A stretch of 7,280 nt of DNA from Oscillospiraceae bacterium. GTDB lineage: Bacteria; Bacillota; Clostridia; Saccharofermentanales; Saccharofermentanaceae. Under the pieces are notes generated by a model. The model was not told where the DNA came from, searched no databases, and saw only the letters and a list, made by a program, of their open reading frames with translations. The stretch spans positions 1 to 7,280 of the forward strand of contig CACZPC010000064.1 of the NCBI GenBank assembly GCA_902782985.1. The letters run 5' to 3'. Made by a program: the position numbers and the translations under genes. Position 1 is the stretch's first letter; every line of letters begins with the position of its first letter. Shown piece after piece: positions 1 to 6,249 of this stretch.

Positions 1-59
1 ACGGCGAGACTCAGCTTACGATCATGGGAGGAAAGAAGACATATGAAAAACTTTGCTGA
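1..59 (+). CDS. pyrC: Dihydroorotase, C-terminal end only (partial)
   Basis: An open frame (codons beginning at base 3) enters from the left edge and stops at TGA 57-59. The 18 visible residues read GETQLTIMGGKKTYEKLC. The TIMGGKKTY part resembles the T-I-V-G/N-G-K-x-V-Y strand that closes dihydroorotases and related cyclic amidohydrolases. Dihydroorotase closes carbamoyl aspartate into dihydroorotate in the cytoplasm, and pyrC directly before pyrF, pyrK and pyrD is a common clostridial order. The frame overlaps pyrF by 17 bp, and the pyrF ribosome binding site lies inside it. The metal-binding and catalytic part is outside the window, so the call depends on a short tail plus context. A different upstream gene in another frame (one ends at TGA 44-46) cannot be excluded. 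Confidence 0.62.
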   Translation, partial: GETQLTIMGGKKTYEKLC

Positions 60-993
60 TGCACTTACAAACAGGATCAAGGAGCTTGATAATCCCACTG
101 TAATGGGTCTTGATCCCAAACTTGAATATATCCCCATCGATATCGTATCCAAGTGGGTACAGGAATATCCCAATGATAATGATACTTCTACGGCAGAAGC
201 TATCTATGACTTTAACTGTCAGCTTATAGATGCCGTATGCGATATCATCCCTGCCGTAAAGCCTCAGATCGCTTACTATGAGATGTACGGGCTTAAGGGT
301 ATCGAAGTATTCAAGAGAACATGTGATTATGCAAGATCCAAGGGGATGATCGTTATTGCAGATGCTAAGCGAAATGATATCGGTTCTACTGCAACAGCTT
401 ATGCCGAAGCTCTTATTGGTAAGACTCAGCTTACAGACGGTGTTGTAGAAGTTAAGTTCGGTGCTGATGCAGTAACTGTTAACGGATACCTCGGTATCGA
501 CGGTGTACAGCCCTTTATCGATGTTTGTAAGAGAGACGGCAGAGGTATCTTTACGCTTGTAAGGACATCTAATCCTTCGGCCGGAGATCTTCAGGACTTA
601 AAGCTTGAAGACGGCAGAACAGTATATCAGGCAATGGCAGATAATGTTCAGGCCTGGGGTAAGGACCTTATCGGTGAGAACGGATTCTCATCTGTTGGTG
701 CAGTCGTAGGTGCTACAGTGCCCGAGCAGGCAGTAGAAGCACGTAAGAGAATGCCTAACGCACTTATCCTTGTTCCCGGTTACGGAGCTCAGGGTGCAGG
801 TCCTGATGCTGCAGTTGCTTCCTTTACAAAAGAGGGAACAGGTTCTATTGTTAATGCTTCCAGGAGCCTTATGTGTGCATGGAAGAAGAGAGAAGACTTA
901 AAGCCTAAGGATTTTGCAAAGGCAACAAGAGAAGAAGCTACTGATATGAGACTTAAGCTTACTCTTGCTCTTAAGGACAGAAAGTACGTATGA
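43..993 (+). CDS. pyrF: Orotidine 5'-phosphate decarboxylase, type 2
   Basis: This enzyme decarboxylates OMP to UMP, the last step of de novo pyrimidine synthesis, in the cytoplasm. The 316-residue protein has the features of the longer type 2 OMP decarboxylases. GLDPK at residues 22-26 opens the barrel. DAKRND at 107-112 supplies the catalytic Asp-Lys-Asp set (D107, K109, D112) and is followed by IGSTA. VNGYLGIDGVQPF lies near 146-158, TLVRTSNPSAGDLQD at 171-185, and the phosphate-binding end is VPGYGAQGAG at 244-253 with NASRS at 271-275. Length is normal for the type and no key residue is missing. GGAGG at 27-31, 11 bases upstream, supports the ATG. The start overlaps the probable pyrC tail by 17 bp. 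The stop overlaps the pyrK start as ATGA, so translational coupling is likely. Confidence 0.97.
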   Translation: MKNFADALTNRIKELDNPTVMGLDPKLEYIPIDIVSKWVQEYPNDNDTSTAEAIYDFNCQLIDAVCDIIPAVKPQIAYYEMYGLKGIEVFKRTCDYARSKGMIVIADAKRNDIGSTATAYAEALIGKTQLTDGVVEVKFGADAVTVNGYLGIDGVQPFIDVCKRDGRGIFTLVRTSNPSAGDLQDLKLEDGRTVYQAMADNVQAWGKDLIGENGFSSVGAVVGATVPEQAVEARKRMPNALILVPGYGAQGAGPDAAVASFTKEGTGSIVNASRSLMCAWKKREDLKPKDFAKATREEATDMRLKLTLALKDRKYV

Positions 994-1754
994 GAAAAGA
1001 ATATTTATGTAATGTAGTCTCTAAATGCATGCTTAATGCTGATACTGCATTTATAGAGATCAAGTGTCCGGAGATCGCTTCTGAAGCATATCCCGGTCAA
1101 TTCGTTAATATTTCCTGCTCAAGATTCCTGAAAAGGCCTTTCGGTATAGCTTCCATTGATAAAGCTAACGGTACATTTAAGATCGGGGTAAAGGTAGTGG
1201 GCAAAGGTACGACTGAGATAGCGGCTTTTGATGCCGGTCAGGAAATAAATGTACTTGGACCTTTGGGAAACGGTTTTGATATCGAAGAAGGGAAGAAGTA
1301 TATCCTGGTAGCAGGAGGAACGGGTGTATTTCCGGTGAATTTTGCTCATGAAGTCATGGCCGGCAGAGGCATCGAACATGTCGTAGTAGAGGGATTCAGA
1401 TGTAAAGATCAGATAGTTCTTGATGATCCTTCATATATACTTACGACTGATGCCGGCGATGCAGGTATACACGGCAACTGTTGCAACGGACTCGATACCT
1501 TGTCCGAAGAACAGGTCAAAGATTCCGTTGTTATGTGTGTAGGACCTCTTCCCATGATGAAGGCTGTAGGTAACTGGGCAACTTCTCGCGGTCTTAAAGC
1601 GTATGTTTCAATGGAACAGCGTATGGCATGCGGTATAGGTATATGTCTTGTCTGCATATGTAAGATCAAAGCCGAGAAGGCCGGACAGGATTTTGACCAT
1701 AAGAGATGTTGTAAGGACGGTCCTGTTTTCCCGTTTGAGGAGGTGATCTGGTGA
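990..1754 (+). CDS. pyrK: Dihydroorotate dehydrogenase B, electron-transfer subunit
   Basis: PyrK carries FAD and a [2Fe-2S] cluster and passes electrons between NAD(H) and the FMN of PyrD in the class 1B dihydroorotate dehydrogenase complex. Seen in the 254 residues: an N-terminal ferredoxin-reductase-like barrel with RPFGIAS at 49-55 (position of the flavin-binding R-P-x-S/G motif), GPLGNGF at 90-96, the nucleotide-binding LVAGGTGVFP at 106-115, and VGPLPMM at 184-190. A C-terminal cluster loop CGIGICLVC gives C214, C219 and C222, with the fourth ligand C241 (or C240) in the RCCKDGPVF stretch. The size is usual for the family. The ATG overlaps the pyrF stop by 4 bases. The stop overlaps the GTG of pyrD by 4, so pyrK and pyrD are probably made in matched amounts, as a PyrD2K2 complex needs. 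RPFGIAS differs slightly from the commoner RPISI form. Confidence 0.96.
   Translation: MRKEYLCNVVSKCMLNADTAFIEIKCPEIASEAYPGQFVNISCSRFLKRPFGIASIDKANGTFKIGVKVVGKGTTEIAAFDAGQEINVLGPLGNGFDIEEGKKYILVAGGTGVFPVNFAHEVMAGRGIEHVVVEGFRCKDQIVLDDPSYILTTDAGDAGIHGNCCNGLDTLSEEQVKDSVVMCVGPLPMMKAVGNWATSRGLKAYVSMEQRMACGIGICLVCICKIKAEKAGQDFDHKRCCKDGPVFPFEEVIW
1738..1743 (+). promoter_or_regulatory. Strong ribosome binding site for pyrD
   Basis: AGGAGG, followed by TGAT (1738-1747), is a full match to the anti-Shine-Dalgarno of 16S rRNA. It lies inside the 3' end of pyrK, 7 bases before the GTG at 1751. It decides the GTG start and offsets the weaker start codon. Confidence 0.85.
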
Positions 1755-2668
1755 GCTTTGATATCAGTGTTAAAGTCGGCTCGGTAGAGCTTAAGAGCCC
1801 TGTCATCCTTGCTTCGGGTACATGTAATTTCGGTCATGAATTATCCGAATATTATGATCTTTCCATATTGGGCGGTCTTTCATCCAAAGGTCTTACCATC
1901 AGGCCCAGAGTAGGAAATGAGGGTGTACGTGTAGCAGAGACTGCTGCAGGTATGCTTAATTCAGTAGGACTTCAAAACCCTGGTGTTGATTATTTTATCG
2001 AGCATGATCTTGATTATATGAATACATTGGGATGCGGCAGGATCATAAATGTTGCCGGTCATTCTTTTGATGATTATATGGCGATGATCGATAAGCTCGA
2101 TCCTCATAAGGATAAGATCGATGCTCTTGAGATCAATCTTTCCTGTCCGAATGTTAAGGCCGGTTGTATGAGTATCGGTTCTGATTCCGAGCAGATCAAG
2201 CTTATAGTATCTTCGATGAGAAAAAAGACGGATCTTCCTTTGTGGATCAAGCTTACACCGAATGTTACAGATATCAAGACAATGGCTTTAGCGGCTCAGG
2301 AGGGAGGAGCTGATGCAGTCGTACTCATTAATACTCTTCTCGGTATGGTAGTTGATATCAAGACACGTCGTCCTGTTCTTCGTAATAATACCGGCGGATA
2401 TTCAGGTCCTGCCGTCAAACCCGTTGCCGTAAGAATGGTATCCGAATGCTATCAGGTACTTGATATTCCTATCATCGGATGCGGCGGTATAAGCAATTAT
2501 GAGGATGTGTTGGAATTTATGATAGCAGGTGCATCGGCAGTTGAGATAGGAACAGCTTCCTTAGTACATCCGACTTGCCCTGTGGATATCACCGAGGATC
2601 TGAAGAAATGGTCTGAGAGTACGGGGGAGAGTCTTAGGAGTCTTACCGGTACGCTGACACTCTGGTGA
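1751..2668 (+). CDS. pyrD: Dihydroorotate dehydrogenase B (NAD+), catalytic subunit
   Basis: This FMN enzyme oxidises dihydroorotate to orotate; with PyrK it uses NAD+ as acceptor. The 305-residue protein shows the class 1 barrel. ASGTCNFG lies at 21-28, SSKGLT at 44-49 and NSVGLQNPG at 70-78. NLSCPNVKAG at 129-138 places the class 1 active-site cysteine at C132 (class 2 enzymes have serine). WIKLTPN at 165-171 has flavin-contacting K167, and NT at 194-195, GGYSGPAVKP at 215-224 and GCGGI at 243-247 form the phosphate-binding end. The length is typical of class 1B. The GTG start is set by the perfect ribosome binding site upstream and by the GTGA overlap with pyrK. The gene is the last of the operon; a stem-loop terminator begins 28 bases after its stop. 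Confidence 0.97.
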   Translation: MSFDISVKVGSVELKSPVILASGTCNFGHELSEYYDLSILGGLSSKGLTIRPRVGNEGVRVAETAAGMLNSVGLQNPGVDYFIEHDLDYMNTLGCGRIINVAGHSFDDYMAMIDKLDPHKDKIDALEINLSCPNVKAGCMSIGSDSEQIKLIVSSMRKKTDLPLWIKLTPNVTDIKTMALAAQEGGADAVVLINTLLGMVVDIKTRRPVLRNNTGGYSGPAVKPVAVRMVSECYQVLDIPIIGCGGISNYEDVLEFMIAGASAVEIGTASLVHPTCPVDITEDLKKWSESTGESLRSLTGTLTLW

Positions 2669-2696
2669 TCAAATTCAATAACTGTTACAAGGAAAA

Positions 2697-2728
2697 AATA
2701 AAGGTCTGTCGTTTGACAGACCTTTATT
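2697..2728. terminator. Bidirectional intrinsic terminator between pyrD and the convergent lipoprotein gene
   Basis: A perfect 14-bp inverted repeat (arms 2697-2710 and 2715-2728, core GGTCTGTC/GACAGACC) closes over a GTTT loop. On the minus strand the second arm runs into a long U tract (from the A run at 2693-2698), so it is a strong terminator for the lipoprotein gene ending at 2755. On the plus strand the tail is only TTTATT, weaker but adequate to end the pyr operon. It fills most of the 86-base gap between the two convergent genes. Confidence 0.9.
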
Positions 2729-2754
2729 GATCACGGATCATTCGGACGATCAGA

Positions 2755-3606
2755 TCATCCTATTGTAAGATACATAGCGGGACGAACACCCTTAACATAT
2801 GTAATATCTACGCAATTGCTGGCATCAAGTGATCCGTACATACCTGCTACGCAAGCATAATTACCGTCAGAACCGTTTGTTCTGAGCCACCAGTCTGAAC
2901 CGCTGAGCGTAAGGCATGTATTGCTGTAGCCGTAGTTGGAAAGAACAAGATTATAATATTCTTCTGTTACAGGATAGCAACCTGCAAGCTTTCTGCCCTG
3001 AGCCCATGTAGTAGCTCCTGAGATCATATACTGACTATATCCGGAGTATGTTCCTTCATCCCATGTGTTAAATGCGAAATATGTCTTTGCTTCATCAAAG
3101 CTTAAGAGGAATACATTGTCATTTGTTCCTGATGAGCCTGCTGTTCCGAAAGCGGGATTACCGGGATTATCTACTACACTGAGAGCGATGCTGCTCTGCT
3201 CTTCAGAAGTGAATGCTGAATTATAGAAATCATTATTAAGCCATTCTCTGAGCTCGGAATACTCCCAAACAGTTGTGCTTCCGGAATAACGCATCCAATC
3301 GAGTACATCCTTGCTGATGACGAGGACTTTCTCACCGTCATTATCAAGGACAAGCCACTCGATATATTCTTCTCCGTTGGAAGTAACATTATCCTGTTCA
3401 TACTTTCCGAAGACGATCGTATCTCCGGGCTTAGCATCTGCAATATTTGCTGTTCCGTTGAATGTTCTTGCTGCTGCTACATTAGGAGCCGTAAATTCTG
3501 CGGAGGTTTCTTCCGGCTGTTTCTTACATGCTGCAAGACCGAACATAAGGCTTGCACACATAACTGCTGAGACAAATCTTAAACCCATTTTCTTCACATT
3601 CTTCAT
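2755..3606 (-). CDS. Lipoprotein with a DUF6273-like domain
   Basis: This is a secreted, membrane-anchored protein of unknown function. Residues 1-27 form a lipoprotein signal: basic start MKNVKKMGLR, hydrophobic core, and lipobox LAAC with the lipidated cysteine at C27. A short polar linker follows (to about 55). The mature domain begins GDTIVFGKYEQD (61-72) and continues with IEWLVLD (82-88), VLVISKDVLDW (94-104) and WEYSELREWLNNDFY (114-128). It ends with DWWLRT (238-243) and GVRPAMYL (273-280). This pattern (FGxYEQD, IEWxVL, S-x-x-R-x-W-L-N, WWLRT, GVRPA) is what I know from DUF6273 proteins of Clostridia, which have a C-type-lectin/formylglycine-enzyme-like look. No catalytic residues are recognised; ligand or carbohydrate binding is a guess. 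AAGGAG at 3621-3616, 9 bases before the ATG, supports the start. The gene is monocistronic, convergent with pyrD and divergent from the exporter gene. Confidence 0.9.
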   Translation of the reverse strand: MKNVKKMGLRFVSAVMCASLMFGLAACKKQPEETSAEFTAPNVAAARTFNGTANIADAKPGDTIVFGKYEQDNVTSNGEEYIEWLVLDNDGEKVLVISKDVLDWMRYSGSTTVWEYSELREWLNNDFYNSAFTSEEQSSIALSVVDNPGNPAFGTAGSSGTNDNVFLLSFDEAKTYFAFNTWDEGTYSGYSQYMISGATTWAQGRKLAGCYPVTEEYYNLVLSNYGYSNTCLTLSGSDWWLRTNGSDGNYACVAGMYGSLDASNCVDITYVKGVRPAMYLTIG

Positions 3607-3660
3607 TCTTTTACTCTCCTTGAATGAACTTCTGTTTATTAACTTCCTATAACTGCGTAT

Positions 3661-3669
3661 AATATAACA
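3661..3669 (-). promoter_or_regulatory. Probable extended -10 promoter of the lipoprotein gene
   Basis: Read on the minus strand, TGTTATATT gives an extended -10 (TG-n-TATATT). No convincing -35 lies at 17 bases, which is common with extended -10 promoters. It would give a leader of roughly 48 bases with the AAGGAG site in it. The call is by eye only; overlapping alternatives exist in this AT-rich stretch. Confidence 0.5.
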
Positions 3670-3721
3670 TAGTAATTGTGAAGTTTTCTTTCATATTCTG
3701 TTAGCTCTTTTTCACAAATTA

Positions 3722-3752
3722 TTCAACATCATAAACCGTGTTGTTATATAAT
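3722..3752 (+). promoter_or_regulatory. Probable promoter of the exporter gene, overlapping an upstream in-frame ATG
   Basis: TTCAAC (3722-3727), a 17-base spacer, then TATATA (3745-3750) preceded by TGT form an extended -10. The register TATAAT (3747-3752) overlaps it. Transcription would begin near 3757-3760, downstream of the ATG at 3751, so that ATG would not be in the message. This favours the GTG at 3787 as the start of the exporter. Confidence 0.6.
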
Positions 3753-3772
3753 GAATCAAGAAACTTGTAGTC

Positions 3773-3777
3773 AGGAG
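3773..3777 (+). promoter_or_regulatory. Ribosome binding site that sets the exporter start at GTG 3787
   Basis: AGGAG lies 9 bases before the GTG at 3787. The ATG at 3751 has only AT-rich promoter sequence before it and no Shine-Dalgarno. The choice of start rests on this site together with the promoter position. Confidence 0.7.
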
Positions 3778-3786
3778 TTGGTTTCT

Positions 3787-5109
3787 GTGAGTAAATTCAG
3801 ACAGCAGCACATGTCGATCATGTGGCATGAGATTTCAGATAAAGACAGCGATATTCCAGCTGTCAAAGCTTCTTTACATGAAAAAGCAGGATTAGTTGGA
3901 AGAGTCGGTTTAATGTTGTTGTCTGTGGGTGCCGGTGCATTTCGCGTCAGGGCGGCAATGAACAAAATATCAAGAGCTCTTAACATTACATGTAATGCCG
4001 ATATCGGAATCAAATCAGTTGAATATACCTGTATCGAAGGAGCTGAATCATGTACTAACGCTTTGTCCAATGTCACATATGGTGTTAATACAGATAAGCT
4101 TCACCTTATGGAGATGTTTTGTGACGGCTTTTCGGAGAGAGCAGATAAATATTCCATCGACCGTTTTCACAAGATGCTCGATACTATCCAGAAAGGGAAG
4201 GGAAACTACAATACTCTCCTTGCATCACTGGCATCAGGTGCTGCCTGTGCCGCATTTGCATTTCTGCTCGGCGGACATCTTATAGATATCATTTGCTCAT
4301 TCTTTGCTGCCGCAGTAGGATTCGGCATCAGAAAAGAACTTATCAAGAGACATCTTACACTCTTTGCCAATACGTCGATAGCGGTATTGGCTTCCTGTCT
4401 CATTTATATAGGTCTTATCAATGTCATTGATTATGCTTCGGGGGCTCCTTTTGATTATCAGGCCGGTTATATCTGTTCCGTTTTATTCCTGATTCCCGGT
4501 TTCCCGCTTATTACAGGTGGTATCGATCTTGCAAAACTGGATCTGAGATCAGGTATCGAAAGGATCACTTATGCATTTCTCGTAATACTTGTAGCTTCTA
4601 CGACAGCTGCTTTTGCTGCTTCACTGTTTAATTTCTGTCCCGAGGAATTTACCGTATATGAGATAAATGAGACTTTAAGATATCTTCTCATAGCTGTCAC
4701 GAGTTTTATCGGTGTATTCGGATTCTCTGTCTTATTCAACAGTACTCCGCGTATGGCAGCTACGGCAGGTATTATCGGTATGTTTGCAAATACATTCAGG
4801 ATGGTACTTATAAACGAGTTCGGGATCGGTGTTAATATTGCCGCTTTCTGCGGAGCACTTCTTGCAGGTCTTCTTGCTTCGTCCATCAAGCGCTTTATCG
4901 GTTTCCCGAGGATAACTCTTACAGTGCCTTCTATAGTTATCATGGTTCCCGGTATGTTTATGTATAAGGGTGTCTACTATATTTCGACAGGTATGTTTTC
5001 CGACGGCCTTAACTGGCTTGGAAAGGCATTGATCATAGTTGTTTCGTTGCCTTTGGGACTTGTATTTGCCAGGATAATCACGGACAGAAATTTCAGACAG
5101 TCAAGCTGA
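3787..5109 (+). CDS. ThrE-type threonine/serine exporter family protein (fused YjjP and YjjB halves)
   Basis: This is an integral membrane protein of the ThrE family. Characterised members export threonine and serine, and YjjPB exports succinate, so the substrate here is open. From the GTG start it is 440 residues. The soluble N-terminal part (DUF1212/YjjP-like) has GLMLLSVGAGAFRV at about 41-54, matching the family's leading helix. From about 142 onward roughly ten hydrophobic segments follow. The two loop signatures PGFPLITGGIDL (237-248) and PSIVIMVPGMFMY (381-393) are typical of the first and second halves, so both domains sit in one chain as in ThrE rather than as separate YjjP and YjjB. 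The length agrees with that. An in-frame ATG at 3751 would add 12 residues but lacks a ribosome binding site and overlaps the promoter. The gene is divergent from the lipoprotein gene, with 36 bases before the next gene and no obvious terminator between them. Confidence 0.9.
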   Translation: MSKFRQQHMSIMWHEISDKDSDIPAVKASLHEKAGLVGRVGLMLLSVGAGAFRVRAAMNKISRALNITCNADIGIKSVEYTCIEGAESCTNALSNVTYGVNTDKLHLMEMFCDGFSERADKYSIDRFHKMLDTIQKGKGNYNTLLASLASGAACAAFAFLLGGHLIDIICSFFAAAVGFGIRKELIKRHLTLFANTSIAVLASCLIYIGLINVIDYASGAPFDYQAGYICSVLFLIPGFPLITGGIDLAKLDLRSGIERITYAFLVILVASTTAAFAASLFNFCPEEFTVYEINETLRYLLIAVTSFIGVFGFSVLFNSTPRMAATAGIIGMFANTFRMVLINEFGIGVNIAAFCGALLAGLLASSIKRFIGFPRITLTVPSIVIMVPGMFMYKGVYYISTGMFSDGLNWLGKALIIVVSLPLGLVFARIITDRNFRQSS

Positions 5110-5124
5110 TTTTATATATCTATA

Positions 5125-5149
5125 CCATGTGATATAATCCATCACATGG
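5125..5149. promoter_or_regulatory. Perfect dyad over the -10 box and start codon (operator-like)
   Basis: CCATGTGAT (5125-5133) and ATCACATGG (5141-5149) are exact reverse complements separated by 7 bases. The left arm begins just before the -10 box, the spacer holds the rest of it, and the right arm contains the ATG. If the promoter is used, only the right arm is transcribed, so the symmetry would act on DNA as a repressor-type operator. In a read-through message from the exporter gene the two arms could instead form a hairpin that hides the start codon. The binding factor is unknown. Confidence 0.55.
5130..5138 (+). promoter_or_regulatory. Consensus extended -10 promoter for the membrane protein gene
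   Basis: TGATATAAT is a perfect extended -10 (TG-n-TATAAT). A weak TTTTAT occupies the -35 position at 5110-5115, 17 bases upstream. The expected transcription start is about 5144-5146, practically at the ATG at 5146, which would give a leaderless or nearly leaderless message. Confidence 0.65.
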
Positions 5150-6180
5150 AAAAGCATTTCGAATTCGACAACAAGAGAATGTATAAGACCGAGTTTACGG
5201 TAGCTGCGATCTATGCTGCGGCTACTTTGCTCTTTATCATCCTGTTTAAGGTATTAAGAAATTCAGATAATACGATATTTAAGGTAATTTCCGATATACT
5301 TTTTGTCGCGTTTTTATACGTTATATGTGATCTGATGACGGGATTAGTCTTATTGCTCCTAAGAAAGCCTATAAGGACCTTGGATCTTCATGATGAATAT
5401 TTCATGATAAATGATGATAAGTATTTTTACGGAGATGATTCACTTACATATATCGTGACCGGTCGTTCTGTTTGTCCTTTCTTCTGTGTCGAAGGATATA
5501 ATATTCAGGCTTTTGATGAGGATTCAGGGATCAGGAAGACATATTGGGCAGGCCCCGGATTCAATAAGAAGCATAATGAATTACTGAAGAATGTGAATGA
5601 TGCATTAGCAGAGATGCGTGAAGACAAGGCATCATCGTATCTTGATCTATTTTATAAGAAATCATCTTCCGCTTCTCAAAGTCATATAGTCGTTACTTAT
5701 CCCGTGGCACTTACTCTTAAGAGTCTGATGAACAGAGTCTATATCTTTGCGGCAACTGCACTCGTTTTGTTTTTAATATCAATATTGAATGTTGCTGACG
5801 TATTCTTATTCGTTCTTCTTATGCTTTCCAGCGGTTTATTTATCTATATGACTGTCTTTTATTTCAAAAAGCATATGTTTTATGATAAGAACGGTGTCTC
5901 TTCATCGGAGATCTCTCCTAAGGGTATAAGGATAAATAATGATTTCTATTCATTTGACCAAAAGCCCGTATTTACTTATTCGGATCTTCCCGATAAGAAT
6001 AAGAAACTCGTATTGTTGCCATCTTATAAGGAGATGAAGGTATCGACATCCGACGGTAATGAGAAGGTTTATTCTCTCGGATTTGATCATTTCTGCTTCA
6101 GAGAACAGATGCTGATGAAGGTATCGATCGACAGCTTATTGAAGTATATAGAGGCCTACGGAATACCTAAGGATCTGTAA
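5146..6180 (+). CDS. Unrecognised four-helix membrane protein with an apparent internal duplication
   Basis: I do not recognise the family. The 344 residues show two hydrophobic pairs: about 18-37 and 46-72, then about 197-215 and 218-238. Each pair is followed by a polar, beta-rich cytosolic-looking segment, 74-158 and 241-344. The two segments look related. FMINDDKYFYGDDSLTYI (86-103) parallels IRINNDFYSFDQKPVFTY (261-278). A later stretch of charged residues followed by an amphipathic helix (NELLKNVNDAL, 144-154) parallels SIDSLLKYI (327-335). The organisation resembles small bacterial PH-like or YcxB-type membrane proteins, but this is only a resemblance in layout. There is no signal peptide cleavage site and no catalytic motif. 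No Shine-Dalgarno precedes ATG 5146; M12 (codon at 5179) is an alternative start with a poor AAGAG upstream. The gene lies 36 bases after the exporter and has its own strong -10. Confidence 0.85.
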   Translation: MEKHFEFDNKRMYKTEFTVAAIYAAATLLFIILFKVLRNSDNTIFKVISDILFVAFLYVICDLMTGLVLLLLRKPIRTLDLHDEYFMINDDKYFYGDDSLTYIVTGRSVCPFFCVEGYNIQAFDEDSGIRKTYWAGPGFNKKHNELLKNVNDALAEMREDKASSYLDLFYKKSSSASQSHIVVTYPVALTLKSLMNRVYIFAATALVLFLISILNVADVFLFVLLMLSSGLFIYMTVFYFKKHMFYDKNGVSSSEISPKGIRINNDFYSFDQKPVFTYSDLPDKNKKLVLLPSYKEMKVSTSDGNEKVYSLGFDHFCFREQMLMKVSIDSLLKYIEAYGIPKDL

Positions 6181-6206
6181 GTTAGGAATCGAATCTATTG
6201 CATTTT

Positions 6207-6249
6207 GCTCCTTTAAAATATAGACTTTGGTAAGATGATTTAAAGGAGC
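6207..6249 (+). promoter_or_regulatory. Inverted repeat that can sequester the pyrE ribosome binding site
   Basis: GCTCCTTTAAA (6207-6217) and TTTAAAGGAGC (6239-6249) are exact 11-bp reverse complements around a 21-base loop. The right arm contains the whole AAGGAG Shine-Dalgarno of pyrE (6243-6248), 9 bases before its ATG; the left arm is a built-in anti-Shine-Dalgarno. There is no U tract after it, so it is not an intrinsic terminator. In RNA it would block ribosome entry unless opened. Poor -10-like sequences (TAAAAT at 6214, TAAGAT at 6231) overlap it, so the transcription start is uncertain; a start inside the loop would remove the left arm. Confidence 0.7.

Noticed and set aside
1409..1837. 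Minus-strand open frame of 142 codons
   Set aside because: It lies opposite pyrK and the start of pyrD, which have full family motifs. It has no ribosome binding site or recognisable domain and is a shadow frame.
2736..2760. GATC-rich repeats just after the terminator (GGATCA, CGATCAGATCATCC)
   Set aside because: They do not form a long symmetric stem and partly belong to the end of the lipoprotein gene; likely chance.
2755..3606. Lipoprotein as the variable target of a diversity-generating retroelement, because of its C-type-lectin-like end
   Set aside because: No reverse transcriptase, template repeat or matching variable repeat is visible in the window.
3311..3652. Plus-strand open frame of 113 codons opposite the lipoprotein signal and start
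   Set aside because: Its hydrophobic end is the complement of signal peptide and AT-rich leader. The minus-strand gene has lipobox, ribosome binding site and domain pattern.
4206..4943. Minus-strand frames of 65 and 124 codons inside the exporter gene
   Set aside because: They are complements of hydrophobic coding sequence, with no start signals and no recognisable protein features.
6207..6249. Stem-loop before pyrE as a terminator of the 5146 gene
   Set aside because: The loop is long (21 bases), the stem is AU-rich next to the loop, and no U tract follows it; its right arm is the pyrE ribosome binding site.
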